In this document: piece by piece, positions 45,077 to 56,986 of the stretch
How positions within the stretch are numbered: position 1 is the stretch's first letter
How the letters are laid out: the number at the start of each line of letters is the position of its first letter
NCBI GenBank assembly: GCA_033558025.1
Contig: JAUCEF010000018.1
Span: 3,968,001 to 4,032,000, forward strand
Length of the DNA stretch: 64,000 nt
From: Phytophthora sp. 'mugwort'
Lineage: Eukaryota; Oomycota; Peronosporomycetes; Peronosporales; Peronosporaceae
Reading direction: 5' to 3'
Translations under genes and position numbers: made by a program
The notes under the pieces: generated by a model
Told to the model about the DNA's origin: nothing
Database searches by the model: none
What the model saw: only the letters and a program-made list of their open reading frames with translations

Positions 45077-46018
45077 GACGCTACTTCACATATGTGATGT
45101 GGACCACACTAACCAGATGGAAAACAAATTTAGGTGCCATTTTGAGTTTGGACGCGCGCGCCGACACCGCCACGACAAGGTACGCTGCATGTATGCATGT
45201 TAGTTAACCGTACAGCCTCCAAGACCAATACACAAGATAGTCCGAGATTCCCGGGTTTGTTTAGGGGGAAGCTTCATCCCGGCGGGTTAATTACCCCGCT
45301 GAGTTACCGTGCTATAAGGTTAAGACAATTAATTGAATTTACTGTTGGATATCTGACTTTACTGTTGGTTAAAATGTAATAACCTCCCGCCCACTCTTCA
45401 CGAGAAGCACACGACATTTGTCAATATCTTACATATATTGGTAATTCGACCCGATCTATTGACCACAAATCCGAATGCGAACCGGTTGAGCCGTGATGGG
45501 TTATCTGGCCCACGTGACCGTGCCGTTTTAACAAATGCGCAAAACGGATATCGCACGAAGACCCTCAGTACTGCCTGGACGCTCTAACCCAGAATATCTG
45601 CCTGCACCATTGCAACGACGACCGCTCCAGATTGCGGCTTTCTTGCAAGCTGTAGCCTGTGACTGTGGGAAGTTATCGGCGTTACGTTCACGGGAGCTGG
45701 CACAACCCAGTAGTACGCAGATGTCCATAACCACTCCAAACCAAAAGTAGCGACTGCTACGTGCAGTGTACTTGGACTTTATTGTCTAACGCGTTACATT
45801 CTTCTGTTTCGTGTGCGTAGGCATTATGGTTACACGAAAGCAAAAGGACGCCGGCTGAACTAAAAGAAGCGATTGAGGATGCTGCGGCAAAGCGTCGGAC
45901 TGAGCGTGAACAAGGCAGTCAACAAGGGAAGAAGAACGCCAAGCAAAGAGAAAACGAGTGAGTTCGCTTACGAGCAAGATTTGTAAAGTAAACGAGCAGT
46001 TAAAAGAGTTGCAATCAA
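45077..46018. other. Region without recognisable gene
   Basis: Short frames only, e.g. 45535-45750 (+), and a Lys/Glu-rich reading near 45833-45960 (TPAELKEAIEDAAAKRR) that could belong to the 5' part of the Helitron. No helitron terminus is recognised. Confidence 0.3.
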
Positions 46019-46496
46019 GTGATGCCGACCCAGGCTGCTACTTCCGATCCTCAGAGTGCTATCGAGCCCCAGAGTGCTGCTGAGCGACAGCGAGCACACC
46101 GTTCCAGACTCTCGCATAAGGAGCGGGCTATCGTGCGCGAGAGAGATGCGCAGCAGCAGCAAGCGGCTTGGGCTGCTCATACGTCCGAAGAACAAGACTC
46201 ACAGCTCACAGCGCGAACAGAACACTCTGTGGCGGCAAGAGTTACGACAGGAACGTACTGCAGAAGAAATCGAAGAAGAGAGAGAGCGTGACGGCCTGCG
46301 CAACGAAGCGGAGCAAGCGGCGAGGGGCGAGAAGGCAAGAGAGGCAGCAAAAGAGGCTGCTCGCATTCGACGAAAATGTGTGCGACGCGGGCTTGCACTA
46401 GAAAATCATGAGTACTTCCATAAGTCCAGAGTATCAGGCAAGAATGTGGAAAACGGTCGACACAAGCTCCCCACCATGTTTCAGTGTACCGAATAA
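46019..46496 (+). pseudogene. N-terminal charged region of the Helitron protein
   Basis: Two overlapping frames give SAAERQRAHRSRLSHKERAI and ELRQERTAEEIEEERERDGL, a long charged helix rich in Arg/Glu/Gln as found at the start of many Helitron Rep-helicase proteins. It ends at the pogo insertion. Confidence 0.45.
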
Positions 46497-46681
46497 CCTT
46501 AGGTATGGCACACACCTGATCTGCAGCGTAGAGACCAGTTTTTGATATGCCCCGGCTACCGGAATATGCAGGCTCTCGTCTGCAAGAAACCAAAGGCATC
46601 GTGTCGATATGAGAACAAGTGCAAAGCGAACCTTATTGATCTATTACTGTCATGGAGCGAAAGAGCTCGTCAAAGTCCTCT

Positions 46682-48334
46682 TCAAGGCCGAAACTCAGCT
46701 TGGGTATGATCGATCATATTCGAGTGGAGCATAACGTCGCAAACGGTTTCGTCCGCATGCACCAATGTCACGATTTCTTCCGGGAAGTCACCAGGTTCAT
46801 CGCGCTCGGTTATGCCGCAGTGCAAGAAGCCTGTACGAATAGTTGACGGCAGCACGTTATCCCAGGCGGAGTGCTTGGCTCGGCGGCTGCAGCTTGAAAG
46901 GCTGCGCAGGCACTGGGGCTGCCAATTGGGAACGCAAGTCTTCAATTCATGCATTCCGAAGCCTCTTTTTGACGGGGCCATTCTACGTGGCATCCGCTGG
47001 CTGTGAAACGGAAGTTGCGTTCGGTGGTATCTCCATTAAGGTCACCTATTAGCTTTTGCATACTCGACGACTTCGTCAGTCCGGTGGCCTGAGAAGTCGT
47101 CTAGTAACAGCAGCACAGGTTTATCAGGCTCACAGCGATTGCCGAAATGAAAACGCAGAATTCCACAGTCAATTCCCCGTTCCACCAGCCTACATTGCAA
47201 CAGTCCACAATACGTTAGTTGTCTTCAATATCAACTTCATTTTCGTCGACTTGATTTACCTTGCATGCAAATTACCGAATGCCAAAGCCACGGCGGAGGC
47301 GATTGTTTTGCTCTTGGCGATCAGTGTCTTTGAAAGGCCGCACCTTGAAGATGACGAACGGACGAAATTTCAACCCGTCTGAATTACCCAGCAGCATCAC
47401 CGTAGCCGGCGCTTTCGATTTTCCTGCACATTTCACCCACACAGTCTTACTACCTCTCTTGGCTAGTGTGTGCTTTGGGATATATTCGAAGTTGACAGCT
47501 AGTGAATTCATAGATGCACACGCGCACTGTTAGTGATAATAAAATCAATATCAGCGAGAGTTTCCACTTACCGGTTTGGTCTGCATTGTAGATGGTTGTG
47601 ACACCAAGAGACTTGGCCTTCTCTTGGACTTCCTTGGCAAACTGCTTCGCAATTTCGGTAAGTTCGGGTGGGCGAATTTGCCCCTGCCGAGTCTTCGCCC
47701 GCAAAGCTAAGCAGTGCCGCGCCTTAAACAGACGCTGCCAGCACCAAGATGCTTTGAAATGGTTGATGCCGGCAGCGTCCGCCTCGGCCAACACCTGGAT
47801 CCGCAGCATCATAGGGGTGACAGGAACATCCTCATCACGTAGATCGTTAACCCAACGCACAAGGTTTTGCTCCGGATGGGGAGGCAACACGGTGGCTGCA
47901 CCACGCGGCCGCGCTTTTTTCTTGCTGCCTCGGCCGGGTGCAACACAGTCAGCCACGATCTTGTCCAGCTTGCGGCGCCAGGAGAGAATAAGGGTTCGGC
48001 GGCTGTTGTACTTGGCCGCAGGCAGCGTAGGGTAGAAGGTTAAGATTGTTAGCGCAATGTCGTCGTACTTATCCAAATACTGTAGCACTTTCAGCTTATG
48101 CCGGGCCGTGTAGGCTGTGACTTTGCCTTTGCTAAGTTGGCGGCCATGGCCACCAGGAAGGCGTGGTCTTGCTTTCGGCAGTCTGCGTGGCTTAGGCGAC
48201 ATTAGTGGTCTTCGAGAGGTGAAGGGAACAGGCGGATAGTACATGTACGCGATAACAAGGGTGCACGGCTTAGCTTCCCGCGCCTGTCTTGATTGGATCA
48301 GAGTGGCTGTATGCCATAACAAACAGCTCGCCAT
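46682..48334 (-). pseudogene. pogo-type transposase inserted in the Helitron
   Basis: Frame 47450-48334 has an N-terminal HTH region (TARHKLKVLQYLDKYDDIAL), a CENP-B-like DNA-binding part and TIYNADQTG with the first catalytic Asp. Frame 47272-47511 continues (KTVWVKCAGKSKAPATVML). A shifted frame near 47060-47200 gives VLLLLDDFSGH with the second Asp, and near 46950-47030 PPNATSVSQPADAT with a stop directly after. Frame 46682-46993 covers the C-terminus (STIRTGFLHCGI). Catalytic Asps are kept but stops and shifts inactivate it. The orientation is opposite to the Helitron. Confidence 0.75.
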
Positions 48335-48456
48335 AACAAGGTTATTCGGTATTTGGTGCGGCGCCTGGAAATGCCCCGGCGAGTCTGAAGTGTCCTGTTG
48401 TCTAAAGGCAAGGTACGACTTCCTCCGCTACAGCAGGCGCCGTATTATCTGTTTGA

Positions 48457-50558
48457 GTGCTACGACGACCCGTTTTAGGCGACACATACGCGCCTACAAC
48501 CAAGTATTCGCGTTTACTTCAATCAGGGTCGCTTGCAATTCCGGTGGTGTTTTTGTGGTGTGCGAGAGGATACTTCGGTTCAGGGTCAGCGTGGGGTGTA
48601 CACATATCGGATCCAAGGTGCTATGGGGCATTAATTGGGTTCGTTGAGTCCAGACATGAAATATCGCGATGGGGAGTTGGCGGCTGCCAGATTGACGCAA
48701 TCTACTTTGTAGACGACGACCTCAAGAAACGAGCGTTGCGTCGGAAGGGAATCTTTGCCGATCTTGACACGGAAATTTGACAACTCTCGAGCGAATGATG
48801 GAAACTAACAACCCATTTGCACGGCAGTTTATTTTGCATGGGGAAAAACATCGACGCGATATTGAAGAGGGGGGGGGGGGTATTGACGTCGAGTATAATC
48901 TCCACGCTGATAAACCAACTTGCCTACTGTGAACGAGGTGGGAACGATTATGGTCGACGACGGCAACTTCAAGAGAGAGCGCGATATCCATCTGCATACC
49001 AAACAAAACGGTCTCATGCGTATTTACGAGACATACCCGATGTATGATCCACTCCAGTACCCGTCACTGTTCTTGAACGGTGATCTAGGCTGGACGTACA
49101 CGGATACGTATGCCAACGGACAACAACATCGAAAGAAGGACAAGATATCTCTACGAGAACATACCGCGTATCGTCTTTTCCCTAAACTGGGCGGTGGCGC
49201 TGTGTTTCATCAAGGTGGACGTCTATTCCAGCAATGGTGTGTTGACCAGCGCGCCAAGGTCGAACAGGAATTTTTACGGTGGGTTTCCGACAACCAAGCC
49301 ACCTGCGGACGGATCTATATTCTGGGGTCCAGGATGATTATCTCAACGAGACAACCGCCGTTCTAACGGAGGGTACTGCCCGTCTCACCGAGTAAAACGG
49401 GGGAACCTGGTGTTACAAGAATTGAGTTCAGAAAACGAACGCGATCCATACTTCTTGAAACCAGTTGGCAAGCACATCGTGCTTCCTGCTACGTTCACGG
49501 GTGGGCCTTGACACATGTACCGGTCGTATCAAGATTCAATGGCAAAATCGTTAGGGAGTACGAAAAACCAGACATCTTCTTAAAGATGACCTGCAATCAG
49601 GGTGGGAAGAGATCATGGACCAGATCCCAGAGCGTCAAACAGCCCAGGACCGTCCAGACAACGTTGCGCGTGTTTGGCAACTCAAGCTTCGTGGGTTACT
49701 TAAAGATTTAGCCCAACGTGTTCTAGGTCGTGTCGTGGCTTGAATTTAGGTGGTCGAGTTCCAGAAACGAGGTCTGCCGCACGCACACACATCGTGGATC
49801 CTCGCCGACGAGGACAAGCCACGCACCAGAGAAATAATCGACAAATTGGTGTCTGCTGAAATTCCGAATGAAGCCACGAACCCCGACCTATACAAAACGG
49901 TAACCACATGTATGATGCACGGTCCGTGAGAAGCCAAGATCCTACGTGTGTGTACATGAAGGATGGCAAATGCTCCAAGAATTTCCCGAAGTTTCTTCGT
50001 GAAATCACCCGTGCCAATGCTGACGGATATCCTGAGTACAAACGGCGTCGTCGTTCTCCGGGAGTTATGAAAACCAAAACCGTGAGTATGACAACGAAAC
50101 GACAAACCAGTGGGTCGTACCTTACAGCCCATACTTCTCGCAGAAAAAAAAAGTACAAGTGTCACATCAACGTTGAGGTGTGTACGGGCATTACATCAGT
50201 GAAGTACCTTTACAAGTACGTGTTCAAAGGTTCCGACAAAGCGGTAATTACTGTTAAAGCTATTCGCTCTCGAGGTGAAATGGTGAGCATGCGTGAAGAA
50301 CCCAACGAAGTATTGCGCTATATGAGCGCCCGATATTTATCTCGAGTGAAGCGTTTTTTATATATTTTATGCGCCTGCTCAACTACGTGGTTCAGGGAAA
50401 AAGCCACTGTGGAGCACTCACTGTCCACCTTGAAGGGAAACAAATGGTTGTCTATAACCCCGAACAAGATGCTGAAAAGCGTTCTTGAAAATGGACAACG
50501 CACCATGCTGACTCGGTTCTTCGAGTTGTGCGCGAGCACAGTCCCCGAAGAACAATAG
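48457..50558 (+). pseudogene. Helitron Rep (HUH endonuclease) region, broken
   Basis: The N domain near 48475 (FRRHIRAYNQVFAFTS) is followed by several frames: 48920-49366 (NEVGTIMVDDGNFKRERDIH, GWTYTDTYANGQQH, GRLFQQWCVDQRAKVEQEFL), a short frame with EFQKRGLPHAH, and 49908-50558 (KDGKCSKNFPKF, INVEVCTGITSVKYLYKYVF). The two His of the HUH motif and the KYLYKY tyrosine block are preserved. A G12 tract at 48869-48880 coincides with one frame break. Confidence 0.75.
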
Positions 50559-50990
50559 CAAGACAATGCTATATCAAGACATCCCGAAGGAGTTTTTGCT
50601 GGAAGAACAAACAGTGGGTGCACCGGAAAAACTACCAAGCAGCACTTGGCAGGATGATCCACGTGTCTCCGCGCGACGTGGAGAGGTTCTATCTTCGCGT
50701 GCTTCTGTGTCACCGTATAGGGACCACTTCATTTGGTGACTTGAAGAAGGTGAACAACACGCAGTACCTCAAGTTCATAGACGCCGCGAGGACAGCGGGG
50801 GTACATAGATAATGACGTGAAATGGCATGCCTGCATGAGTGAAGCGGCCGGTTGGTGTACTATAATTTTTTTATGATGAACTTTCTCACGACTTTTGCGT
50901 TAAAGAACCGCAAGAGCTCGATCCCGTCAAGAGCTCGGTTGTCATGTTCGAGACCTTGAAAAACATCAACGAGCTACTCAAAGTTAGTGG

Positions 50991-52538
50991 GTGTGCCGTG
51001 GAACAGTATGCCCTTCCGAGGTTACGCGAGTCCCGCGGTTTATACTGGTGTCACTCCAAGAAAACACTCTCATTCGGCGCGAATTAACTGGATACGACGA
51101 GTCCGCGCTGGAAAAAATTGTCGGCACGGATGATCATCTTAACAACTCCCAGAGGGAAATCTACAACGAAATTGTTGAGGCTGTCAATCAACCTGAAGTA
51201 GGAAATAAGCTTTTCTTCATCGACATCCCGGGGGGGGGGGGGGGGGGCTGGAAAATCTGCTTTGCTGCGGCACATCCTTGCTAAAGTGCGCCTCGACGGG
51301 AAATTGCGATTGCCGTCACGTCTAGCGGTATTGCGTCGCTTCTATTGATGCGCGGCCGGACAGCTCACTCAACTTTCAAGATTCCTTTGAAGGTGGATGA
51401 TACCTCAACTTGCAACATTTACAAGCCGTCCCACCTGAGAAAGTTGATTGACCGTGCTGCCTTGGTAATCTGGGACGGAGCACCTAGGACCCACTGACAC
51501 GTGTTCGAAGCCGTTGATCATACTCTTCAGGATATAATGGACAACGATCGAGAGCGTTTCGGGGGGAAGGTGTTTTGTACTTTCAGGAGATTTTCGGCAG
51601 ATTCTACCTGTGGTGAAAAGGGGAACACCCGCGGATACAATCGATGCTTGCTTCAAGTCTTCCGACCTGTGCAAGCAGGTACATCTTACGGAGAACATGC
51701 GAGTGCGCTCGGCTGATAGTGAGACGGACATACAGGAAATGGCTGAGTTCTCAGAATTCTTGCTCAAGGTTGGAGAGGGTCGACACGAAGTCAACCCGGC
51801 TCTATTTAGACAGTCCATAAAGACTCCGAGTGACATGCTGATCGACAACCCGCCGGATGCTCCTGAAGTCAACGCAGAAATAGCTCCAGGTGCGGTGCCC
51901 CGTGGTATGGAGCGTCTAATCGATTGCATGTACGCCGACGTAAATAACCCGGAGGTCGCCACAGATAAGTATTTTGCGAGTCGAACCATTCTTATGACGA
52001 CAAACGCTTTGGTGCATCGAATCAACGAAGTAGTAGTGGATCGACTTCGTCACGCGGCCCTCGAGTATAGGTCTGTTGATGCGATCGAGGACGGCAAAGA
52101 CGGAAACTTTTCGAGCAAGAGGTGCTTAACTCGGTGAACATTAACGGCATCCCTCCTCACAGACTGGTACTCGAAGGGGATTCCTATCATGATGATGTGG
52201 AATTAGACCCTGACCTGGGTCTCTGTAACGGTACGCGTCTGAGGATTCTAGACCTGAAAGCCCAAGTCATCCACGCTACAATCATGACTGGGGGCGAAAA
52301 GGACAACACGTGCTGATCCCCAGGATTATTTTTGTGAGCGATGATGACATGCGAGTTCCCGTTTCGGCTTCGACGTAAAAAGTTTCCGGTTCAACCAGCT
52401 TTCGCTATGACGATCAACAAAGCGCAGGGGCAAACGCTCATGAACATAGGATTGTATCTTGCCAGTCCGTGCTTCTCTCGCGGGCAATTATATGTGGCCC
52501 TGTCAAGGCTTATATCGCGGTCAAAATTCAAGGGATGA
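50991..52538 (+). pseudogene. Helitron PIF1-family helicase region, broken in Walker A
   Basis: Frame 50991-51284 reads LNNSQREIYNEIVEAV and KLFFIDIPGG, then runs into G18 (51230-51247). After the tract the sequence continues in another frame as GKSALLRHILAKVRLDG, the second half of Walker A. Frame 51610-52137 has the following helicase motifs (LTENMRVRSADSETDIQEMA). Frames to 52538 end with [15 protein letters not shown] and [13 protein letters not shown], the classic PIF1 motifs V-VI. Confidence 0.8.
51230..51247. repeat. G18 tract inside the helicase Walker A codons
   Basis: Eighteen G replace the codons between Pro and Ala of the IPGGAGKS-type loop. The length is one base off a multiple that would keep frame. 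Confidence 0.85.
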
Positions 52539-52572
52539 TCGAGTATCCTGATTTAGAGGAAGGGGATGGGTG

Positions 52573-52961
52573 TAAAAGTAGGAGAGGAAGAGCGCGCGAG
52601 GCGAGTCGATGAAGAAGGCTTCTTGGCGAGGTTGCAAACCAAAAGTGAGTGGGATTGATGTCGTTATTGTTCTCGACCTTCCTAGCTCATTTCTTCTACT
52701 GTCTTTGCTACGGTGAGTTTTCTAATCCCATCAAGTATCACATACGTATAGTGGGAAGATGCAGAAGTTGTGGTCAAAGCGGAAGTCGAATCCGCTAACT
52801 ACTGGCTCACATAGAGAGACTAAACCAGCTGAGCTACAGAAAGCATTGGTCTAGTAATCATGAATGCGTATCCATACCGAAACCCCGTAACTCACGCAAA
52901 CCCACATATGCACAACATATGCAAACCGGCACTTCAATACATGCAACATCACCTGCCAACA
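52573..52961 (-). repeat. 3' LTR of the copia element
   Basis: 389 bases, aligned throughout with 56987-57373. Several scattered differences show that the two copies have diverged since insertion. Confidence 0.85.
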
Positions 52962-52991
52962 TTCTCCCTTGATGTGCGTGCTGCTGCTTCC

Positions 52992-53520
52992 TCATTCTTC
53001 CATGCAAAGTCCTATGACGAACTTGCGATGCTTGTCACGCGCTAGCGCTTTTGTCATGCCATCAGCAACCATCTCATCGGTTGGCTTGTACTCCAAAGTG
53101 ATAACCGCGCACTCAATCTTCTCACGCAGAAAGTGAAACTTGATGTCGATGTGCTTCGTGCGTGTGTGATACACTGGGTTCTTGGCCAGTGCGATGCACC
53201 CTTAATTATCTTAATATATTTTCGTAGCACCTTGGTCCTTGTAACCCATGTCCTTGAGCAGTAGTCGCAGCCGCACAGCTTCTTGAGTCGCACTGTAGAG
53301 ACTCATATACTCTGCTTCAGTACTTGATGTAGCCACAGTGGGTTGGCGCTTGGACTTCCACGATATCGCGCTGCCGTTCAGAAAAAAATACGTAGCCAGT
53401 AGTCGAGCGTCGCGTGTCAAGGTCGCCAGCCCAGTTTGCGTCCGCAAAACCCACAAGCTCTCCCTTGACCGAACCATTAAACACAACTCCGAGCTCTTGG
53501 GTCGTCTTCAGATACTTCAA
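52992..53520 (-). pseudogene. copia RNase H
   Basis: Frame 53317-53520 has MKYLKTTQELGVVF and LVGFADANWAGDLDTRRSTTG; frame 53211-53486 has ATSSTEAEYMSLYSATQEA; frame 52992-53174 has RTKHIDIKFHFLREKI and the end KPTDEMVADGMTKALARD. This is the standard copia RNase H order, split by two frame changes. Confidence 0.8.
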
Positions 53521-53805
53521 AATGCGCTTCGCTGCTACTCAGTGGCTTTTATTGTGGCGCCCGCAAAACTTGGCCACTTCACCCACTCGTGTGAAATATC
53601 TGGACGTGTGCAAGTTGCCACGTACATCAGTGCACCCCCTAATTTGCGATACGGATATTTTGAGACGCACACATCATCGTCCGATACCTTGACCAGTCTC
53701 GAGTTGCTGTCAGCCGGCGTATGCGTATCCTTGCATTTTTCCACACCAAACTTCTCTGAGAGTCGCTTAATGTACGCGCGCTGGTTCATCATGATGATTT
53801 TATTT

Positions 53806-55029
53806 TCACGTCTGCCGGTGGATCTCGATGCCGAGGTAATACTTGAGCTCTCCGAGTTCCTTGATGCTAAACTCGGACTTGAGCGCTTGCTTGATCTTCT
53901 CGATGTCGTGTTTCGTTTTGCCAAATATCATCAAATCGTCCACATAGATAACCACGATCGTGTACTCGATGCTTGACTTTCGCACATACACACACGGGTC
54001 TGCATCAGAGCGCTTGAAACCTTGACCTTCCAGGTGGCAATTTAGCTTTTTGTTCCATTGACGCGCCGCCTGTTTCGTGCCGTAAAGCGCTTTCTCAAGC
54101 AAACATTTCTGGGTGGGGTTGAACTGGTCTTCGAAACCGTCCGGCTGGTCCATATAGATCTCCTCTTCGACATCGCCATACAGGAAAGCCGTATCCACGT
54201 CCACATTTTCAGCCTCCAGATCTTCTTCCGCTGCAACCGCCAATGACGCGTTTATCGACTCTTTCCGAGTAACTGGGGCAAACGCCTTGGTGTAATCGAT
54301 ACCTGGACGCTGCGTAAATCCTTTTGCCACAAGCCGAGCCTTGAACTTTACGATGTTTCCTCTTGGATCGCGCTTGATCCGAAATACCCACTTGCACCCC
54401 ACAGCCTTCTTTCCGGAGGGCATATCCACCAACTTCCTGGTGCGGTGGATTTCTAGCGACTTCATTTCCGCTTCCATCGCACGCAACCACTCGTTCTTGT
54501 ACCTGCTTCGCATAACTTGGTCGTACATCACAGCACGTTCGCCGTCGTCTTCTTCGGCGTTAAAACAGTAGAGGGACTCGAACTCGCCCTCAAAGTCGTC
54601 TAAGTTGAACTCCCCACGTCGAGTGCCGGGATATTCATCTTCGTACCGTACCACACCGCGCCTCTTGCGTACCGGACGCACCATCCAGTCTTCGTTGTCG
54701 TCTCTCCCTGGTATACTTGAACCTTGGGTTGGTACAGAGTGGGTTGGGCCGTCGTGATCTCTTTGTGTGGGTCCTTCGTGTGGTCCAGTCGGTGGGATGT
54801 GGGGCTCGAAGTCTGTATCTGGTTCCTCAGCTACTTCTTTAGCATTCGCATCTTCCAGGATGTCAATGATACCTTCACCGTGGACACTCGTCCTTTTGAT
54901 CCCAGCGTGCTCCGCAAATGTGACACTTCTTGGAATCATGATAGAGCCGTCGTTTGCATTGAGAAGTCGGTATGCCTTGTGCTGCTTCGCGTATACCAGG
55001 AAGTAGCACTTCACACCGGAGTCATCCAA
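53806..55029 (-). pseudogene. copia reverse transcriptase
   Basis: The 407-codon frame covers the integrase-RT linker and most of RT: WLRAMEAEMKSLEIH, VGCKWVFRIKRDPRG, KARLVAKGFTQRPGIDY, FAPVTRKESI, DVDTAFLYGDVEEEIYM, LLEKALYGTKQAARQWNK and VVIYVDDLMIFGKT with the YVDD catalytic pair intact. It continues in another frame into 53535-53924 (RAYIKRLSEKFGVEKC). RT is the best preserved part of the element. Confidence 0.85.
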
Positions 55030-56170
55030 CTTCTTGCACTTTTCCTTCCTTCGTCACGTGGGCGTCGCATTCTGAACCAAACACTCGCATGTGGTCCAAA
55101 CGCGGTTTACGCCTGAACACGATTTCGAACGGACTTAAGTGGGGGTTGGACGTTGTCGGCAGCACGTTGCGGATATCGGTTGCAGTCATAATGGCTTCAC
55201 ACCAGAACGCCTTCCCCAATCCACTTTCTTGAGCATACACCGTGTCATTTCCACTAGCGATCAATTCATCCGTTCAGCCATTCCCTTCATTCCGTTTGCT
55301 GGGGGTTGTACGGCACCGTGAACTCCTGCTTGATCGACTTCTCGTCACAAAGCGCCTCCATTTCTGCGTTACGGTATTCCCCACCGTTGTCACTCCGAAT
55401 CACCTTGATTTTCAACCCGGCGGTCTTCATATCCTTGCAAAACTTCGTGAACGCGTCTGGTACTGCACTCTTCTTGTGCAGCGGGTAGATACTGACGTAG
55501 CGGCTTTTCATAGGACAAATGTCACTATGTACTTGAAGGCAGACTTTGACTCAGGAGTGATGGGTCCAAGAACATCGGAACACACCATGCTGTCTGTGCG
55601 TCTACTCTCCCTGGCTTCCAGCTCGTCCTTGCTGGAATTGAACGTCTTTCACACTTGCTTTGCGGTTGCGCACACTCCGCAAACTGTCCCGAGTTTAGCC
55701 TGCGTCACACTCAGCCGCCCGTCCTTGACCATTGTATTCAGTGTACTGAACGAGACATGTCCGAGTCGCCGATGCCAGAGTTCGATGTCATCATCAGCCG
55801 CATGACACTCCTCGTTCGCTTCCGTGTTTAGGTACATTAGCTTTCCACACTTTCGCCCAGTAGCCACCACTTGATTATCGCGTTTCACAACACACTTCTC
55901 GCTGTCCATAGTCACAGTCATTCCGCGTGCTGTCGCAGTAGTCAGCGAGAACAGGTTCTTGCTCAAATCCTGAACATGAAGCGCATTCTTCAGCCTAGCA
56001 TTGATCCACGAGCGACCAGTCCACAGTTGCAGAGTCACCGTTCCGAAGCCGATAACCTTCAACTCCGCGCTGCTCTTGGCACTTAAAACGCTTCGACCGT
56101 TCTGTACTGCTGTGTATTCACTGAATGCATCACGCGACTTGCACATATGTGCTGAAGCTCCACTGTCCAT
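55022..56170 (-). pseudogene. copia protease and integrase part of pol
   Basis: Frame 55649-56170 starts at the protease site MDSGASAHMC and runs to the integrase zinc domain (ELWHRRLGHVSFSTL; CGVCATAKQ). A break follows. Frame 55287-55511 has KVIRSDNGGEYRN, the central catalytic Asp, and FTVPYNPQQTE. The frame to 55022 has FWCEAIMTATDIRNVLPT and DHMRVFGSECDAHV. Minor frame breaks between them. Confidence 0.8.
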
Positions 56171-56243
56171 GACCCAGTTCTCACTTGCAATTGCTCAGTC
56201 GCGTTAAACGCGACTTTAGATTACTCTCGCGTTAAACGCGACG

Positions 56244-56982
56244 TTAGGGATTGGTCTTGAACTGGACCGCGCGAGTTCGAGTCCGACGGGCATGCTCTTG
56301 CGAAGTGACCCTTTTGGCCGCAATTGAAGCAAGCGCCAGTCGTCCCCTTCTTACTTTCGCTGCGCTGGTTCTTCTTTTTATACTACTGCTTCCCGTTGCT
56401 CTTACCAGAAAGCAGCGCGGTCGCTTGCTCAATGTGCGTCGAGTCTTTCTGACGCACTTCTTCTGCGATCAGTTTGCTCACGAGGTCCGCCAAGCTGAAC
56501 GTTGCCATCGACATGCGAAACGCTTGCACCAAGCTCTCGTAGCTTGCAGGTAGACTCCACAGCATCGTCGCGCAGACGACTTCCTCACTTGGACCGCAGT
56601 TTGCATTCCTCATCTTCAGCACCAGCGTCTCCAACTCCACCACGTGATCCTTGATGGAGGAGGTGGTGTACTTGAACGACGCAAACTTTTTCTTTAGCCA
56701 CAACCGATTCGCCATGTCTTGCGTACGATGAAAGTTCTCCAGTCTTCCCCACGTGTCTCTCGCAGTCACCGCGTCGATGACGTGCATCAGTTGCGAGTCC
56801 TTCAGGTTCAGCACGATCGCCGCATGCGCTTGCTACTCCTTGACCGCAGTTACGTTGCCTTCGCCGGAGACCGCACTCCACAACCCCTTGGACATCAGAT
56901 ACATCTTCATCTTGTAGCTCCACAGCGCGTAGTTGGACCCGTCGAAGGCCTCGACCTTGAACTTGGAGTCGTCTGAGCTCAT
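56244..56982 (-). pseudogene. copia gag
   Basis: Starts MSSDDSKFKVEAFDGSNYAL and continues LWSYKMKMYLMSKGLW, the usual gag N-terminus of copia. A TAG at 56833-56835 interrupts it; then LNLKDSQLMHVIDAVTARD, the UBN2-type region. After one more frame change a CCHC zinc knuckle follows (CFNCGQKGHFARACPS). Gag coats the RNA in the virus-like particle. Confidence 0.8.
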
Positions 56983-56986
56983 AACC
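56975..56986 (-). promoter_or_regulatory. Primer-binding site overlapping the gag start codon
   Basis: GGTTATGAGC on the minus strand is complementary to GCUCAUAACC, the anticodon loop region of initiator tRNA-Met. That is the half-tRNA primer type known for Drosophila copia. The ATG of gag (56980-56982) lies within it. Confidence 0.55.

Larger units (their letters stand above)
46019..52538 (+). mobile_element. Decayed Helitron (rolling-circle transposon), interrupted by a pogo copy
   Basis: Parts in order: a charged N-terminal region (46019-46500), a reversed pogo insertion (about 46600-48340), a Helitron-like N domain (FRRHIRAYNQVFAFTS near 48475), the Rep region with RDIHLHTKQNGLMRIYETYP, YDPLQYPSLF, an EFQKRGLPHAH HUH motif near 49750 and KYLYKYVFKG near 50200, and a PIF1-type helicase to 52538. 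Frames change repeatedly, so it is inactive. The 3' hairpin and CTRR end were not found; the copia LTR starts 35 bases after the last helicase codon. Confidence 0.8.
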
